Source: Amblyomma americanum (taxonomy: Eukaryota; Arthropoda; Arachnida; Ixodida; Ixodidae). From it: 64,000 nt of DNA. The stretch lies in the NCBI RefSeq assembly GCF_052857255.1, contig NC_135504.1:147152121-147216120 (forward strand), written 5' to 3'. The position numbers and the translations under genes were made by a program. Positions 12,101-24,885 of the stretch are shown here, piece after piece. Each line of letters begins with the position of its first letter. Within the stretch, counting starts at the first letter, position 1. The notes under the pieces are model-generated. The model was not told the origin of the DNA. It saw nothing but the letters and a program-made list of their open reading frames with translations, and made no database searches.

Positions 12101-12737
12101 CTTGTAAAACCGATGTGTTCAGATCTAGCTCGTTTTGGTCTAAAACAGCTTGCTTCGTTGTATTAAGCACGAATACATGCTTTTCGCGCAGTTATAAGAG
12201 AAAAAGTTTTGACGCGTATAACATGAACACTTGTAAAACCGATGTGTTCAGATCTAGCTCGTTTTGGTCTAAAACAGCTTGTTTCGTTGTATTAAGCACG
12301 AATACATGCTTTTCGCGCAGTTATAAGAGAAAAAGTTTTGACGCGTATCAGAGGAACACTTGTAAAACCGATGTGTTGTGATTTAGCTCATCTCGGTCTA
12401 AAACAGCTTGCTTCGTTGTATTAAGCAAGAATACATGCTTTTCGCGCAGTTATAAGAGAAAAAGTTTTGACGCGTATAACATGGACACTTGTAAAACCGA
12501 TGTGTTCAGATCTAGCTCGTTTTGGTCTAAAACAGCTTGTTTCGTTGTATTAATCAAGAATACATGCTTTACGCGCAGTTATAAGAGAAAAAGTTTTGAC
12601 GCGTTTCACAGGGACACTTGTAAAACCGATGTGTTCAGATTTAGCTCGCTTCGGTCTAAAACAACTTGTTTCGTTGTATTAAGCACGAATACATGCTTTT
12701 CGCGCAGTTATAAGAGAAACGTTTTGACGCTTATCAC
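9147..12737. repeat. Higher-order repeat unit c (3591 bp), hybrid composition
   Basis: The first ~1.8 kb (9147-10969) matches unit a at offset 5906. The rest (11069-12737) matches 1573-3240 at offset about 9496, including the 'atcacatgaacac' monomer. The unit is 767 bp (about six monomers) longer than unit b. The simplest reading is an exchange between misaligned units; the join lies somewhere in about 10810-11060, where the partners are indistinguishable. Confidence 0.8.
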
Positions 12738-15700
12738 GTGGATACTTGTAAAACCGATGTGTTTAGATATAGCTCATTTTGGTATAAAACCGCTTGTTTT
12801 GTTGTTTTAAGCAAGAATACGTGCTTTTCGCGTAGTTATAGAAGAAAAAGTTTTGACGCGTATTGGACTTGTAAAACCGATGTGTTCAGATTTAGCTCAT
12901 CTCGGTCTAAAACAGCTTGTTTCGTTGTATTAAGCAAGAATACATGCTTTTCGCGCAGTTATAAGAGAAAAAGTTTTGACGCGTATCAGAGGAAGACTTG
13001 TAAAACCGATGTGTTGTGATTTAGCTTGTTTCGGTCTAAAACAGCTTGTTTCGTTGTATTAAGCACGAATACATGCTTTTCGCGCAGTTATAAGAGAAAA
13101 AGTTTTGACGCTTATCACATGGATACTTGTAAAACCGATGTGTTTAGATATAGCTCATTTTGGTATAAAACCGCTTGTTTCGTTGTTTTAAGCAAGAATA
13201 CGTGCTTTTCGCGTAGTTATAGAAGAAAAATTTTTGACGCGTATTGGACTTGTAAAACCGATGTGTTCAGATTTAGCTCATCTTGGTTTAAACAGCTTGT
13301 TTCGTTGTATTAAGCACGAATACATGCTTTTCGCGCAGTTATAAGAGGAAAAGTTTTGACGCGTATCAGATGGACACTTGTAAAACCGATGTGTTCAGAT
13401 CTAGCTCGTTTTGGTCTAAAACAGCTTGTTTCGTTGTATAAGCAAGAATACATGCTTTTCGCCCAGTTATAAGAGAAAAAGTTTTGACGCGTTTCACAGG
13501 GACACTTGTAAAACCGATGTGTTCAGATTTACCTCATCTCAGTCTAAAACAGCTTGTTTCGTTGTATTAAGCACGAATACATGCTTTTCGCGCAGTTATA
13601 AGAGGAAAAGTTTTGACGCGTATCACATGGACACTTGTAAAACCGATGTGTTCAGATCTAGCTCGTTTTGGTCTAAAACAGCTTGTTTCGTTGTACTAAG
13701 CAAGAATACATGCTTTTCGCGCAGTTATAAGAGAAAAAGTTTTGACGCGTTTCACAGGGACACTTGTAAAACCGATGTGTTCAGATTTAGCTCGTTTCGG
13801 TCTAAAACAACTTGTTTCGTTGTATTAAGCACGAATACATGCTTTTAGCCCAGTTATAAGAGAAAAAGTTTTTACGCGTATCAGAGGAACACTTGAAAAA
13901 CCGATGTGTTGTGATTTAGCTCATCTCGGTCTAAAACAGCTGGTTTCGTTGTATTAAGCACGAATACATGCTTTTCGCGTAGTTATAGAAGAAAAAGTTT
14001 TGACGCGTATTGGACTTGTAAAACCGATGTGTTCAGATTTAGCTCATCTTGGTCTAAAACAGCTTGTTTCGTTGTATTAAGCACGAATACATGCTTTTCG
14101 CGCAGTTATAAGAGGAAAAGTTTTGACGCGTATCACATGGACACTTGTAAAACCGATGTGTTCAGATCTAGCTCGTTTTGGTCTAAAACAGCTTGTTTCG
14201 TTGTATTAAGCACGAATACATGCTTTTCGCGCAGTTATAAGAGGAAAAGTTTTGACGCGTATCACATGGACACTTGTAAAACCGATGTGTTCAGATCTAG
14301 CTCGTTTTGGTCTAAAACAGCTTGTTTCGTTGTATTAAGCAAGAATACATGCTTTTCGCGCAGTTATAAGATAAAAAAATTTGACGCGTATCAGAGGAAC
14401 TCTTGTAAAACCGATGTGTTGTGATTTAGCTCGTTTCGGTCTAAAACAGCTTGTTTCGTTGTATTAAGCACGAATACATGCTTTTCGCGCAGTTATAAGA
14501 GAAAAAGTTTTGACGCGTGCCACAGGGACACTTGTAAAACCGGTGTTTAGATTTACCTCGTTTCGGACTAAAACAGCTTGCTTCGTTGTATTAAGCACGA
14601 ATACATGCTTTTCGCGCAGTTATAAGAGAAAAAGTTTTGACGCGTATAACATGGACACTTGTAAAACCGATGTGTTCAGATCTAGCTCGTTTTGGTCTAA
14701 AACAGCTTGTTTCGTTGTAATAAGCACGAATATATGCTTTTCGCGCAGTTATAAGAGAAAAAGTTTTGACGCGTATCAGAGGAACACTTGTAAAACCGAT
14801 GTGTTGTGATTTAGCTCATCTCGGTCTAAAACAGCTTGTTTCGTTGTATTAAGCACGAATACATGCTTTTCGCGCAGTTATAAGAGAAAAAGTTTTGACG
14901 CGTATCACATGAACACTTGTAAAACCGATGTGTTCAGATCTAGCTCGTTTTGGTCTAAAACAGCTTGTTTCGTTGTATTAATCAAGAATACATGCTTTTC
15001 GCGCAGTTATAAGAGAAAAACTTTTGACGCGTTTCACAGGGACACTTGTAAAACCGATGTGTTCAGATTTAGCTCGCTTCGGTCTAAAACAACTTGTTTC
15101 GTTGTATTAAGCACGAATACATGCTTTTAGACCAGTTATAAGAGAAAAAGTTTTGACGCGTATCAGAGGAACACTTGAAAAACCGATGTGTTGTGATTTA
15201 GCTCATCTCGGTCTAAAACAGCTGGTTTCGTTGTATTAAGCACGAATACATGCTTTTCGCGTAGTTATAGAAGAAAAAGTTTTGACGCGTATTGGACTTG
15301 TAAAACCGATGTGTTCAGATTTAGCTCATCTTGGTCTAAAACAGCTTGTTTCGTTGTATTAAGCACGAATACATGCTTTTCGCGCAGTTATAAGAGGAAA
15401 AGTTTTGACGCGTATCACATGGACACTTGTAAAACCGATGTGTTCAGATCTAGCTCGTTTTGGTCTAAAACAGCTTGTTTCGTTGTATTAAGCACGAATA
15501 CATGCTTTTCGCGCAGTTATAAGAGGAAAAGTTTTGACGCGCATCACATGGACACTTGTAAAACCGATGTGTTCAGATCTAGCTCGTTTTGGTCTAAAAC
15601 AGCTTGTTTCGTTGTATTAAGCAAGAATACATGCTTTTCGCCCAGTTATAAGAGAAAAAGTTTTGACGCGTTTCACAGCGACACTTGTAAAACCGATGTG

Positions 15701-16320
15701 TTCAGATTTAGCTCATCTCGGTCTAAAACAGCTTGTTTCGTTGTATTAATCACGAATACATGCTTTTCGCGCAGTTATAAGAGGAAAAGTTTTGACGCGT
15801 ATCACATGGACACTTGTAAAACCGATGTGTTCAGATCTAGCTCGTTTTGGTCTAAAACAGCTTGTTTCGTTGTACTAAGCAAGAATACATGCTTTTCGCG
15901 CAGTTATAAGAGAAAAAGTTTTGACGCGTTTCACAGGGACACTTGTAAAACCGATGTGTTCAGATCTAGCTCGTTTTGGTCTAAAACAGCTTGCTTCGTT
16001 GTATTAAGCACGAATACATGCTTTTCGCGCAGTTATAAGAGAAAAAGTTTTGACGCGTATAACATGAACACTTGTAAAACCGATGTGTTCAGATCTAGCT
16101 CGTTTTGGTCTAAAACAGCTTGTTTCGTTGTATTAATCAAGAATACATGCTTTACGCGCAGTTATAAGAGAAAAAGTTTTGACGCGTTTCACAGGGACAC
16201 TTGTAAAACCGATGTGTTCAGATTTAGCTCGCTTCGGTCTAAAACAACTTGTTTCGTTGTATTAAGCACGAATACATGCTTTTCGCGCAGTTATAAGAGA
16301 AACGTTTTGACGCTTATCAC
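12738..16320. repeat. 3583-bp unit containing the right copy of the 13.3-kb-offset segment
   Basis: From 13337 onward this block repeats the start of the window. Its first ~600 bp (12738-13313) includes a monomer pair with 'gaggaagacttg' and a 'cttggtttaaacagc' one-base deletion. That part recurs at 16321-16896 (offset 3583), at about 21952-22527 and at 32316-32891. The block is therefore a mosaic of a unit-c-like end and the window-start segment. Confidence 0.8.
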
Positions 16321-19300
16321 GTGGATACTTGTAAAACCGATGTGTTTAGATATAGCTCATTTTGGTATAAAACCGCTTGTTTCGTTGTTTTAAGCAAGAA
16401 TACGTGCTTTTCGCGTAGTTATAGAAGAAAAAGTTTTGACGCGTATTGGACTTGTAAAACCGATGTGTTCAGATTTAGCTCCTCTCGGTCTAAAACGGCT
16501 TGTTTCGTTGTATTAAGCAAGAATACATGCTTTTCGCGCAGTTATAAGAGAAAAAGTTTTGACGCGTATCAGAGGAAGACTTGTAAAACCGATGTGTTGT
16601 GATTTAGCTTGTTTCGGTCTAAAACAGCTTGTTTCGTTGTATTAAGCACGAATACATGCTTTTCGCGCAGTTATAAGAGAAAAAGTTTTGACGCTTATCA
16701 CATGGATACTTGTAAAACCGATGTGTTTAGATATAGCTCATTTTGGTATAAAACCGCTTGTTTCGTTGTTTTAAGCAAGAATACGTGCTTTTCGCGTAGT
16801 TATAGAAGAAAAATTTTTGACGCGTATTGGACTTGTAAAACCGATGTGTTCAGATTTAGCTCATCTTGGTTTAAACAGCTTGTTTCGTTGTATTAAGCAC
16901 GAATACATGCTTTTCGCGCAGTTATAAGAGGAAAAGTTTTGACGCGTATCACATGGACACTTGTAAAACCGATGTGTTCAGATCTAGCTCGTTTTGGTCT
17001 AAAACAGCTTGTTTCGTTGTATAAGCAAGAATACATGCTTTTCGCGCAGTTATAAGATAAAAAAATTTGACGCGTATCAGAGGAACTCTTGTAAAACCGA
17101 TGTGTTGTGATTTAGCTCGTTTCGGTCTAAAACAGCTTGTTTCGTTGTATTAAGCACGAATACATGCTTTTCGCGCAGTTATAAGAGAAAAAGTTTTGAC
17201 GCGTGCCACAGGGACACTTGTAAAACCGGTGTTTAGATTTACCTCGTTTCGGACTAAAACAGCTTGCTTCGTTGTATTAAGCACGAATACATGCTTTTCG
17301 CGCAGTTATAAGAGAAAAAGTTTTGACGCGTATAACATGGACACTTGTAAAACCGATGTGTTCAGATCTAGCTCGTTTTGGTCTAAAACAGCTTGTTTCG
17401 TTGTAATAAGCACGAATACATGCTTTTCGCGCAGTTATAAGAGAAAAAGTTTTGACGCGTATCAGAGGAACACTTGTAAAACCGATGTGTTGTGATTTAG
17501 CTCATCTCGGTCTAAAACAGCTTGTTTCGTTGTATTAAGCACGAATACATGCTTTTCGCGCAGTTATAAGAGAAAAAGTTTCGACGCGTATCACATGAAC
17601 ACTTGTAAAACCGATGTGTTCAGATCTAGCTCGTTTTGGTCTAAAACAGCTTGTTTCGTTGTATTAATCAAGAATACATGCTTTTCGCGCAGTTATAAGA
17701 GAAAAAGTTTTGACGCGTTTCACAGGGACACTTGTAAAACCGATGTGTTCAGATTTAGCTCGCTTCGGTCTAAAACAACTTGTTTCGTTGTATTAAGCAC
17801 GAATACATGCTTTTAGCCCAGTTATAAGAGAAAAAGTTTTGACGCGTATCAGAGGAACACTTGAAAAACCGATGTGTTGTGATTTAGCTCATCTCGGTCT
17901 AAAACAGCTGGTTTCGTTGTATTAAGCACGAATACATGCTTTTCGCGTAGTTATAGAAGAAAAAGTTTTGACGCGTATTGGACTTGTAAAACCGATGTGT
18001 TCAGATTTAGCTCATCTTGGTCTAAAACAGCTTGTTTCGTTGTATTAAGCACGAATACATGCTTTTCGCGCAGTTATAAGAGGAAAAGTTTTGACGCGTA
18101 TCACATGGACACTTGTAAAACCGATGTGTTCAGATCTAGCTCGTTTTGGTCTAAAACAGCTTGTTTCGTTGTATTAAGCACGAATACATGCTTTTCGCGC
18201 AGTTATAAGAGGAAAAGTTTTGACGCGCATCACATGGACACTTGTAAAACCGATGTGTTCAGATCTAGCTCGTTTTGGTCTAAAACAGCTTGTTTCGTTG
18301 TATTATGCAAGAATACATGCTTTTCGCCCAGTTATAAGAGAAAAAGTTTTGACGCGTTTCACAGCGACACTTGTAAAACCGATGTGTTCAGATTTAGCTC
18401 ATCTCGGTCTAAAACAGCTTGTTTCGTTGTATTAATCACGAATACATGCTTTTCGCGCAGTTATAAGAGGAAAAGTTATGACGCGTATCACATGGACACT
18501 TGTAAAACCGATGTGTTCAGATCTAGCTCGTTTTGGTCTAAAACAGCTTGCTTCGTTGTACTAAGCAAGAATACATGCTTTTCGCGCAGTTATAAGAGAA
18601 AAAGTTTTGACGCGTTTCACAGGGACACTTGTAAAACCGATGTGTTCAGATTTAGCTCGTTTCGGTCTAAAACAACTTGTTTCGTTGTATTAAGCACGAA
18701 TACATGCTTTTAGCCCAGTTATAAGAGAAAAAGTTGTGACGCGTATCAGAGGAACACTTGAAAAACCGATGTGTTGTGATTTAGCTCATCTCGGTCTAAA
18801 ACAGCTGGTTTCGTTGTATTAAGCACGAATACATGCTTTTCGCGTAGTTATAGAAGAAAAAGTTTTGACGCGTATTGGACTTGTAAAACCGATGTGTTCA
18901 GATTTAGCTCATCTTGGTCTAAAACAGCTTGTTTCGTTGTATTAAGCACGAATACATGCTTTTCGCGCAGTTATAAGAGGAAAAGTTTTGACGCGTATCA
19001 CATGGACACTTGTAAAACCGATGTGTTCAGATCTAGCTCGTTTTGGTCTAAAACAGCTTGTTTCGTTGTATTAAGCAAGAATACATGCTTTTCGCGCAGT
19101 TATAAGATAAAAAAAATTGACGCGTATCAGAGGAACTCTTGTAAAACCGATGTGTTGTGATTTAGCTCGTTTCGGTCTAAAACAGCTTGTTTCGTTGTAT
19201 TAAGCACGAATACATGCTTTTCGCGCAGTTATAAGAGAAAAAGTTTTGACGCGTGCCACAGGGACACTTGTAAAACCGGTGTTTAGATTTACCTCGTTTC

Positions 19301-20338
19301 GGACTAAAACAGCTTGCTTCGTTGTATTAAGCACGAATACATGCTTTTCGCGCAGTTATAAGAGAAAAAGTTTTGACGGTATAACATGGACACTTGTAAA
19401 ACCGATGTGTTCAGATCTAGCTCGTTTTGGTCTAAAACAGCTTGTTTCGTTGTAATATGCACGAATACATGCTTTTCGCGCAGTTATAAGAGAAAAAGTT
19501 TTGACGCGTATCAGAGGAACACTTGTAAAACCGATGTGTTGTGATTTAGCTCATCTCGGTCTAAAACAGCTTGTTTCGTTGTATTAAGCACGAATACATG
19601 CTTTTCGCGCAGTTATAAGAGAAAAAGTTTTGACGCGTATCACGTGGACACTTGTAAAACCGATGTGTTCAGATTTAGCTCGCTTCGGTCTAAAACAACT
19701 TGTTTCTTTGTATTAAGCACGAATACATGCTTTTAGCCCAGTTGTAAGAGAAAAAGTTTTGACGCTTATCACATGGATACTTGTAAAACCGATGTGTTTA
19801 GATATAGCTCATTTTGGTATAAAACCGCTTGTTTCGTTGTTTTAAGCAAGAATACGTGCTTTTCGCGTAGTTATAGAAGAAAAAGTTTTGACGCGTATTG
19901 GACTTGTAAAACCGATGTGTTCAGATTTAGCTCATCTTGGTCTAAAACAGCTTGTTTCGTTGTATTAAGCACGAATACATGCTTTTCGCGCAGTTATAAG
20001 AGAAAAAGTTTTGACGCGTATCAGAGGAACACTTGTAAAACCGATGTGTTGTGATTTAGCTCATCTCGGTCTAAAACAGCTTGTTTCGTTGTATTAAGCA
20101 CGAATACATGCTTTTCGCGCAGTTATAAGAGAAAAAGTTTTGACGCGTATCACATGGACACTTGTAAAACCGATGTGTTCAGATTTAGCTCGCTTCGGTC
20201 TAAAACAACTTGTTTCGTTGTATTAAGCACGAATACATGCTTTTAGCCCAGTTATAAGAGGAAAAGTTTTGACGCGTATCACATGGACACTTGTAAAACC
20301 GATGTGTTCAGATCTAGCTCGTTTTGGTCTAAAACAGC
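16321..20338. repeat. Rearranged partial copies of the 3583-bp unit
   Basis: 16321 to about 17022 matches 12738-13439 (offset 3583). About 17040-18640 then matches 14354-15954 (offset 2686), which removes 897 bp. About 18600-19010 matches 13735-14145 (offset 4865), and after loss of one 129-bp monomer about 19030-19440 matches at offset 4736. Each change of offset marks an internal join. A one-base loss in 'gacggtataac' near 19378 is private to this copy. From 19600 to 20338 the class order resembles the stretch at 30100-30573. Confidence 0.75.
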
Positions 20339-22299
20339 TTGTTTCGTTGTATAAGCAAGAATACATGCTTTTCGCCCAGTTATAAGAGAAAATGTTTTGA
20401 CGCGTTTCACAGGGACACTTGTAAAACCGATGTGTTCAGATTTAGCTCATCTCGGTCTAAAACAGCTTGTTTCCTTGTATTAAGCACGAATACATGCTTT
20501 TCGCGCAGTTATAAGAGGAAAAGTTTTGACGCGTATCACATGGACACTTGTAAAACCGATGTGTTCAGATCTTGCTCGTTTTGGTCTAAAACAGCTTGTT
20601 TCGTTGTACTAAGCAAGAATACATGCTTTTCGCGCAGTTATAAGAGAAAAAGTTTTGACGCGTTTCACAGGGACACTTGTAAAACCGATGTGTTCAGATT
20701 TAGCTCGTTTCGGTCTAAAACAACTTGTTTCGTTGTATTAAGCACGAATACATGCTTTTAGCCCAGTTATAAGAGAAAAAGTTTTGACGCGTATCAGAGG
20801 AACACTTGTAAAACCGATGTGTTGTGATTTAGCTCATCTCGGTCTAAAACAGCTTGTTTCGTTGTATTAAGCACGAATACATGCTTTTCGCGTAGTTATA
20901 GAAGAAAAAGTTTTGACGCGTATTGGACTTGTAAAACCGATGTGTTCAGATTTAGCTCATCTTGGTCTAAAACAGCTTGTTTCGTTGTATTAAGCACGAA
21001 TACATGCTTTTCGCGCAGTTATAAGAGGAAAAGTTTTGACGCGTATCACATGGACACTTGTAAAACCGATGTGTTCAGATCTAGCTCGTTTTGGTCTAAA
21101 ACAGCTTGTTTCGTTGTATTAAGCAAGAATACATGCTTTTCGCGCAGTTATAAGAGAAAAAGTTTTGACGCGTTTCACAGGGACACTTGTAAAACCGATG
21201 TGTTCAGATTTAGCTCGTTTCGGTCTAAAACAACTTGTTTCGTTGTATTAAGCACGAATACATGCTTTTAGCCCAGTTATAAGAGAAAACGTTTTGACGC
21301 GTATCAGAAGCACACTTGTAAAACCGATGTGTTGTGATTTAGCTCATCTCGGTCTAAAACAGCTTGTTTCGTTGTATTAAGCACGAATACATGCTTTTCG
21401 CGCAGTTATAAGAGAAAAAGTTTTGACGCGTATCACATGGACACTTGTAAAACCGATGTGTTCAGATCTAGCTCGTTTTGGTCTAAAACAGCTTGTTTCG
21501 TTGTATTAATCAAGAATACATGCTTTTCGCGCAGTTATAAGAGAAAAAGTTTTGACGCGTTTCACAGGGACACTTGTAAAACCGATGTGTTCAGATTTAG
21601 CTCGCTTCGGTCTAAAACAGCTTGTTTCGTTGTATTAAGCACGAATACATGCTTTTCGCGCAGTTATAAGAAAAAAAGTTTTGACGCGTATCACATGGAC
21701 ACTTGTAAAACCGATGTGTTCAGATCTAGCTCGTTTTGGTCTAAAACAGCTTGTTTCGTTGTATTAATCAAGAATACATGCTTTACGCGCAGTTATAAGA
21801 GAAAAAGTTTTGACGCGTTTCACAGGGACACTTGTAAAACCGATGTGTTCAGATTTAGCTCGCTTCGGTCTAAAACAACTTGTTTCGTTGTATTAAGCAC
21901 GAATACATGCTTTTCGCGCAGTTATAAGAGAAACGTTTTGACGCTTATCACGTGGATACTTGTAAAACCGATGTGTTTAGATATAGCTCATTTTGGTATA
22001 AAACCGCTTGTTTCGTTGTTTTAAGCAAGAATACGTGCTTTTCGCGTAGTTATAGAAGAAAAAGTTTTGACGCGTATTGGACTTGTAAAACCGATGTGTT
22101 CAGATTTAGCTCATCTCGGTCTAAAACAGCTTGTTTCGTTGTATTAAGCAAGAATACATGCTTTTCGCGCAGTTATAAGAGAAAAAGTTTTGACGCGTAT
22201 CAGAGGAAGACTTGTAAAACCGATGTGTTGTGATTTAGCTCGTTTCGGTCTAAAACAGCTTGTTTCGTTGTATTAAGCACGAATACATGCTTTTCGCGC

Positions 22300-24885
22300 A
22301 GTTATAAGAGAAAAAGTTTTGACGCTTATCACATGGATACTTGTAAAACCGATGTGTTTAGATATAGCTCATTTTGGTATAAAACCGCTTGTTTCGTTGT
22401 TTTAAGCAAGAATACGTGCTTTTCGCGTAGTTATAGAAGAAAAATTTTTGACGCGTATTGGACTTGTAAAACCGATGTGTTCAGATTTAGCTCATCTTGG
22501 TTTAAACAGCTTGTTTCGTTGTATTAAGCACGAATACATGCTTTTCGCGCAGTTATAAGAGGAAAAGTTTTGACGCGTATCACATGGACACTTGTAAAAC
22601 CGATGTGTTCAGATCTAGCTCGTTTTGGTCTAAAACAGCTTGTTTCGTTGTATAAGCAAGAATACATGCTTTTCGCCCAGTTATAAGAGAAAAAGTTTTG
22701 ACGCGTTTCACAGGGACACTTGTAAAACCGATGTGTTCAGATTTAGCTCATCTCGGTCTAAAACAGCTTGTTTCGTTGTATTAAGCACGAATACATGCTT
22801 TTCGCGCAGTTATAAGAGGAAAAGTTTTGACGCGTATCACATGGACACTTGTAAAACCGATGTGTTCAGATCTAGCTCGTTTTGGTCTAAAACAGCTTGT
22901 TTCGTTGTACTAAGCAAGAATACATGCTTTTCGCGCAGTTATAAGAGAAAAAGTTTTGACGCGTTTCACAGGGACACTTGTAAAACCGATGTGTTCAGAT
23001 TTAGCTCGTTTCGGTCTAAAACAACTTGTTTCGTTGTATTAAGCACGAATACATGCTTTTAGCCCAGTTATAAGAGAAAAAGTTTTGACGCGTATCAGAG
23101 GAACACTTGAAAAACCGATGTGTTGTGATTTAGCTCATCTCGGTCTAAAACAGCTGGTTTCGTTGTATTAAGCACGAATACATGCTTTTCGCGTAGTTAT
23201 AGAAGAAAAAGTTTTGACGCGTATTGGACTTGTAAAACCGATGTGTTCAGATTTAGCTCATCTTGGTCTAAAACAGCTTGTTTCGTTGTATTAAGCACGA
23301 ATACATGCTTTTCGCGCAGTTATAAGTGGAAAAGTTTTGACGCGTATCACATGGACACTTGTAAAACCGATGTGTTCAGATCTAGCTCGTTTTGGTCTAA
23401 AACAGCTTGTTTCGTTGTATTAAGCAAGAATACATGCTTTTCGCGCAGTTATAAGAGAAAAAGTTTTGACGCGTTTCACAGGGACACTTGTAAAACCGAT
23501 GTGTTCAGATTTAGCTCGTTTCGGTCTAAAACAACTTGTTTCGTTGTATTAAGCACGAATACATGCTTTTAGCCCAGTTATAAGAGAAAACGTTTTGACG
23601 CGTATCAGAAGAACACTTGTAAAACCGATGTGTTGTGATTTAGCTCATCTCGGTCTAAAACAGCTTGTTTCGTTGTATTAAGCACGAATACATGCTTTTC
23701 GCGCAGTTATAAGAAAAAAAGTTTTGACGCGTATCACATGGACACTTGTAAAACCGATGTGTTCAGATCTAGCTCGTTTTGGTCTAAAACAGCTTGTTTC
23801 GTTGTATTAATCAAGAATACATGCTTTTCGCGCAGTTATAAGAGAAAAAGTTTTGACGCGTTTCACAGGGACACTTGTAAAACCGATGTGTTCAGATTTA
23901 GCTCGCTTCGGTCTAATACAGCTTGTTTCGTTGTATTAAGCACGAATACATGCTTTTCGCGCAGTTATAAGAAAAAAAGTTTTGACGCGTATCACATGGA
24001 CACTTGTAAAACCGATGTGTTCAGATCTAGCTCGTTTTGGTCTAAAACAGCTTGCTTCGTTGTATTAAGCACGAATACATGCTTTTCGCGCAGTTATAAG
24101 AGAAAAAGTTTTGACGCGTATAACATGAACACTTGTAAAACCGATGTGTTCAGATCTAGCTCGTTTTGGTCTAAAACAGCTTGTTTCGTTGTATTAAGCA
24201 CGAATACATGCTTTTCGCGCAGTTATAAGAGAAAAAGTTTTGACGCGTATCAGAGGAACACTTGTAAAACCGATGTGTTGTGATTTAGCTCATCTCGGTC
24301 TAAAACAGCTTGCTTCGTTGTATTAAGCAAGAATACATGCTTTTCGCGCAGTTATAAGAGAAAAAGTTTTGACGCGTATAACATGGACACTTGTAAAACC
24401 GATGTGTTCAGATCTAGCTCGTTTTGGTCTAAAACAGCTTGTTTCGTTGTATTAATCAAGAATACATGCTTTACGCGCAGTTATAAGAGAAAAAGTTTTG
24501 ACGCGTTTCACAGGGACACTTGTAAAACCGATGTGTTCAGATTTAGCTCGCTTCGGTCTAAAACAACTTGTTTCGTTGTATTAAGCACGAATACATGCTT
24601 TTCGCGCAGTTATAAGAGAAACGTTTTGACGCTTATCACGTGGATACTTGTAAAACCGATGTGTTTAGATATAGCTCATTTTGGTATAAAACCGCTTGTT
24701 TCGTTGTTTTAAGCAAGAATACGTGCTTTTCGCGTAGTTATAGAAGAAAAAGTTTTGACGCGTATTGGACTTGTAAAACCGATGTGTTCAGATTTAGCTC
24801 ATCTCGGTCTAAAACAGCTTGTTTCGTTGTATTAAGCAAGAATACATGCTTTTCGCGCAGTTATAAGAGAAAAAGTTTTGACGCG
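22300..24885. repeat. Copy 1 of a ~2.59-kb segment repeated at offset ~4221
   Basis: Anchors at 22640, 23243, 23738, 24383 and 24640 recur at 26861, 27464, 27959, 28604 and 28861, a constant offset of 4221. At the left the offset is 4220 because 'cttggtttaaac' at 22497 lacks one base present at 26717. The copies part at about 24885, where this one continues 'atcagaggaagac' and the other 'ttcacagggac'. Confidence 0.85.

Noticed and set aside
18220..18435. Forward ORF in a second frame (MTRITWTLVKP-like)
   Set aside because: This frame normally ends at the TAA of 'tattaagc' in each monomer; here one substitution ('tattatgc') joins two monomers. It is a random stop loss.
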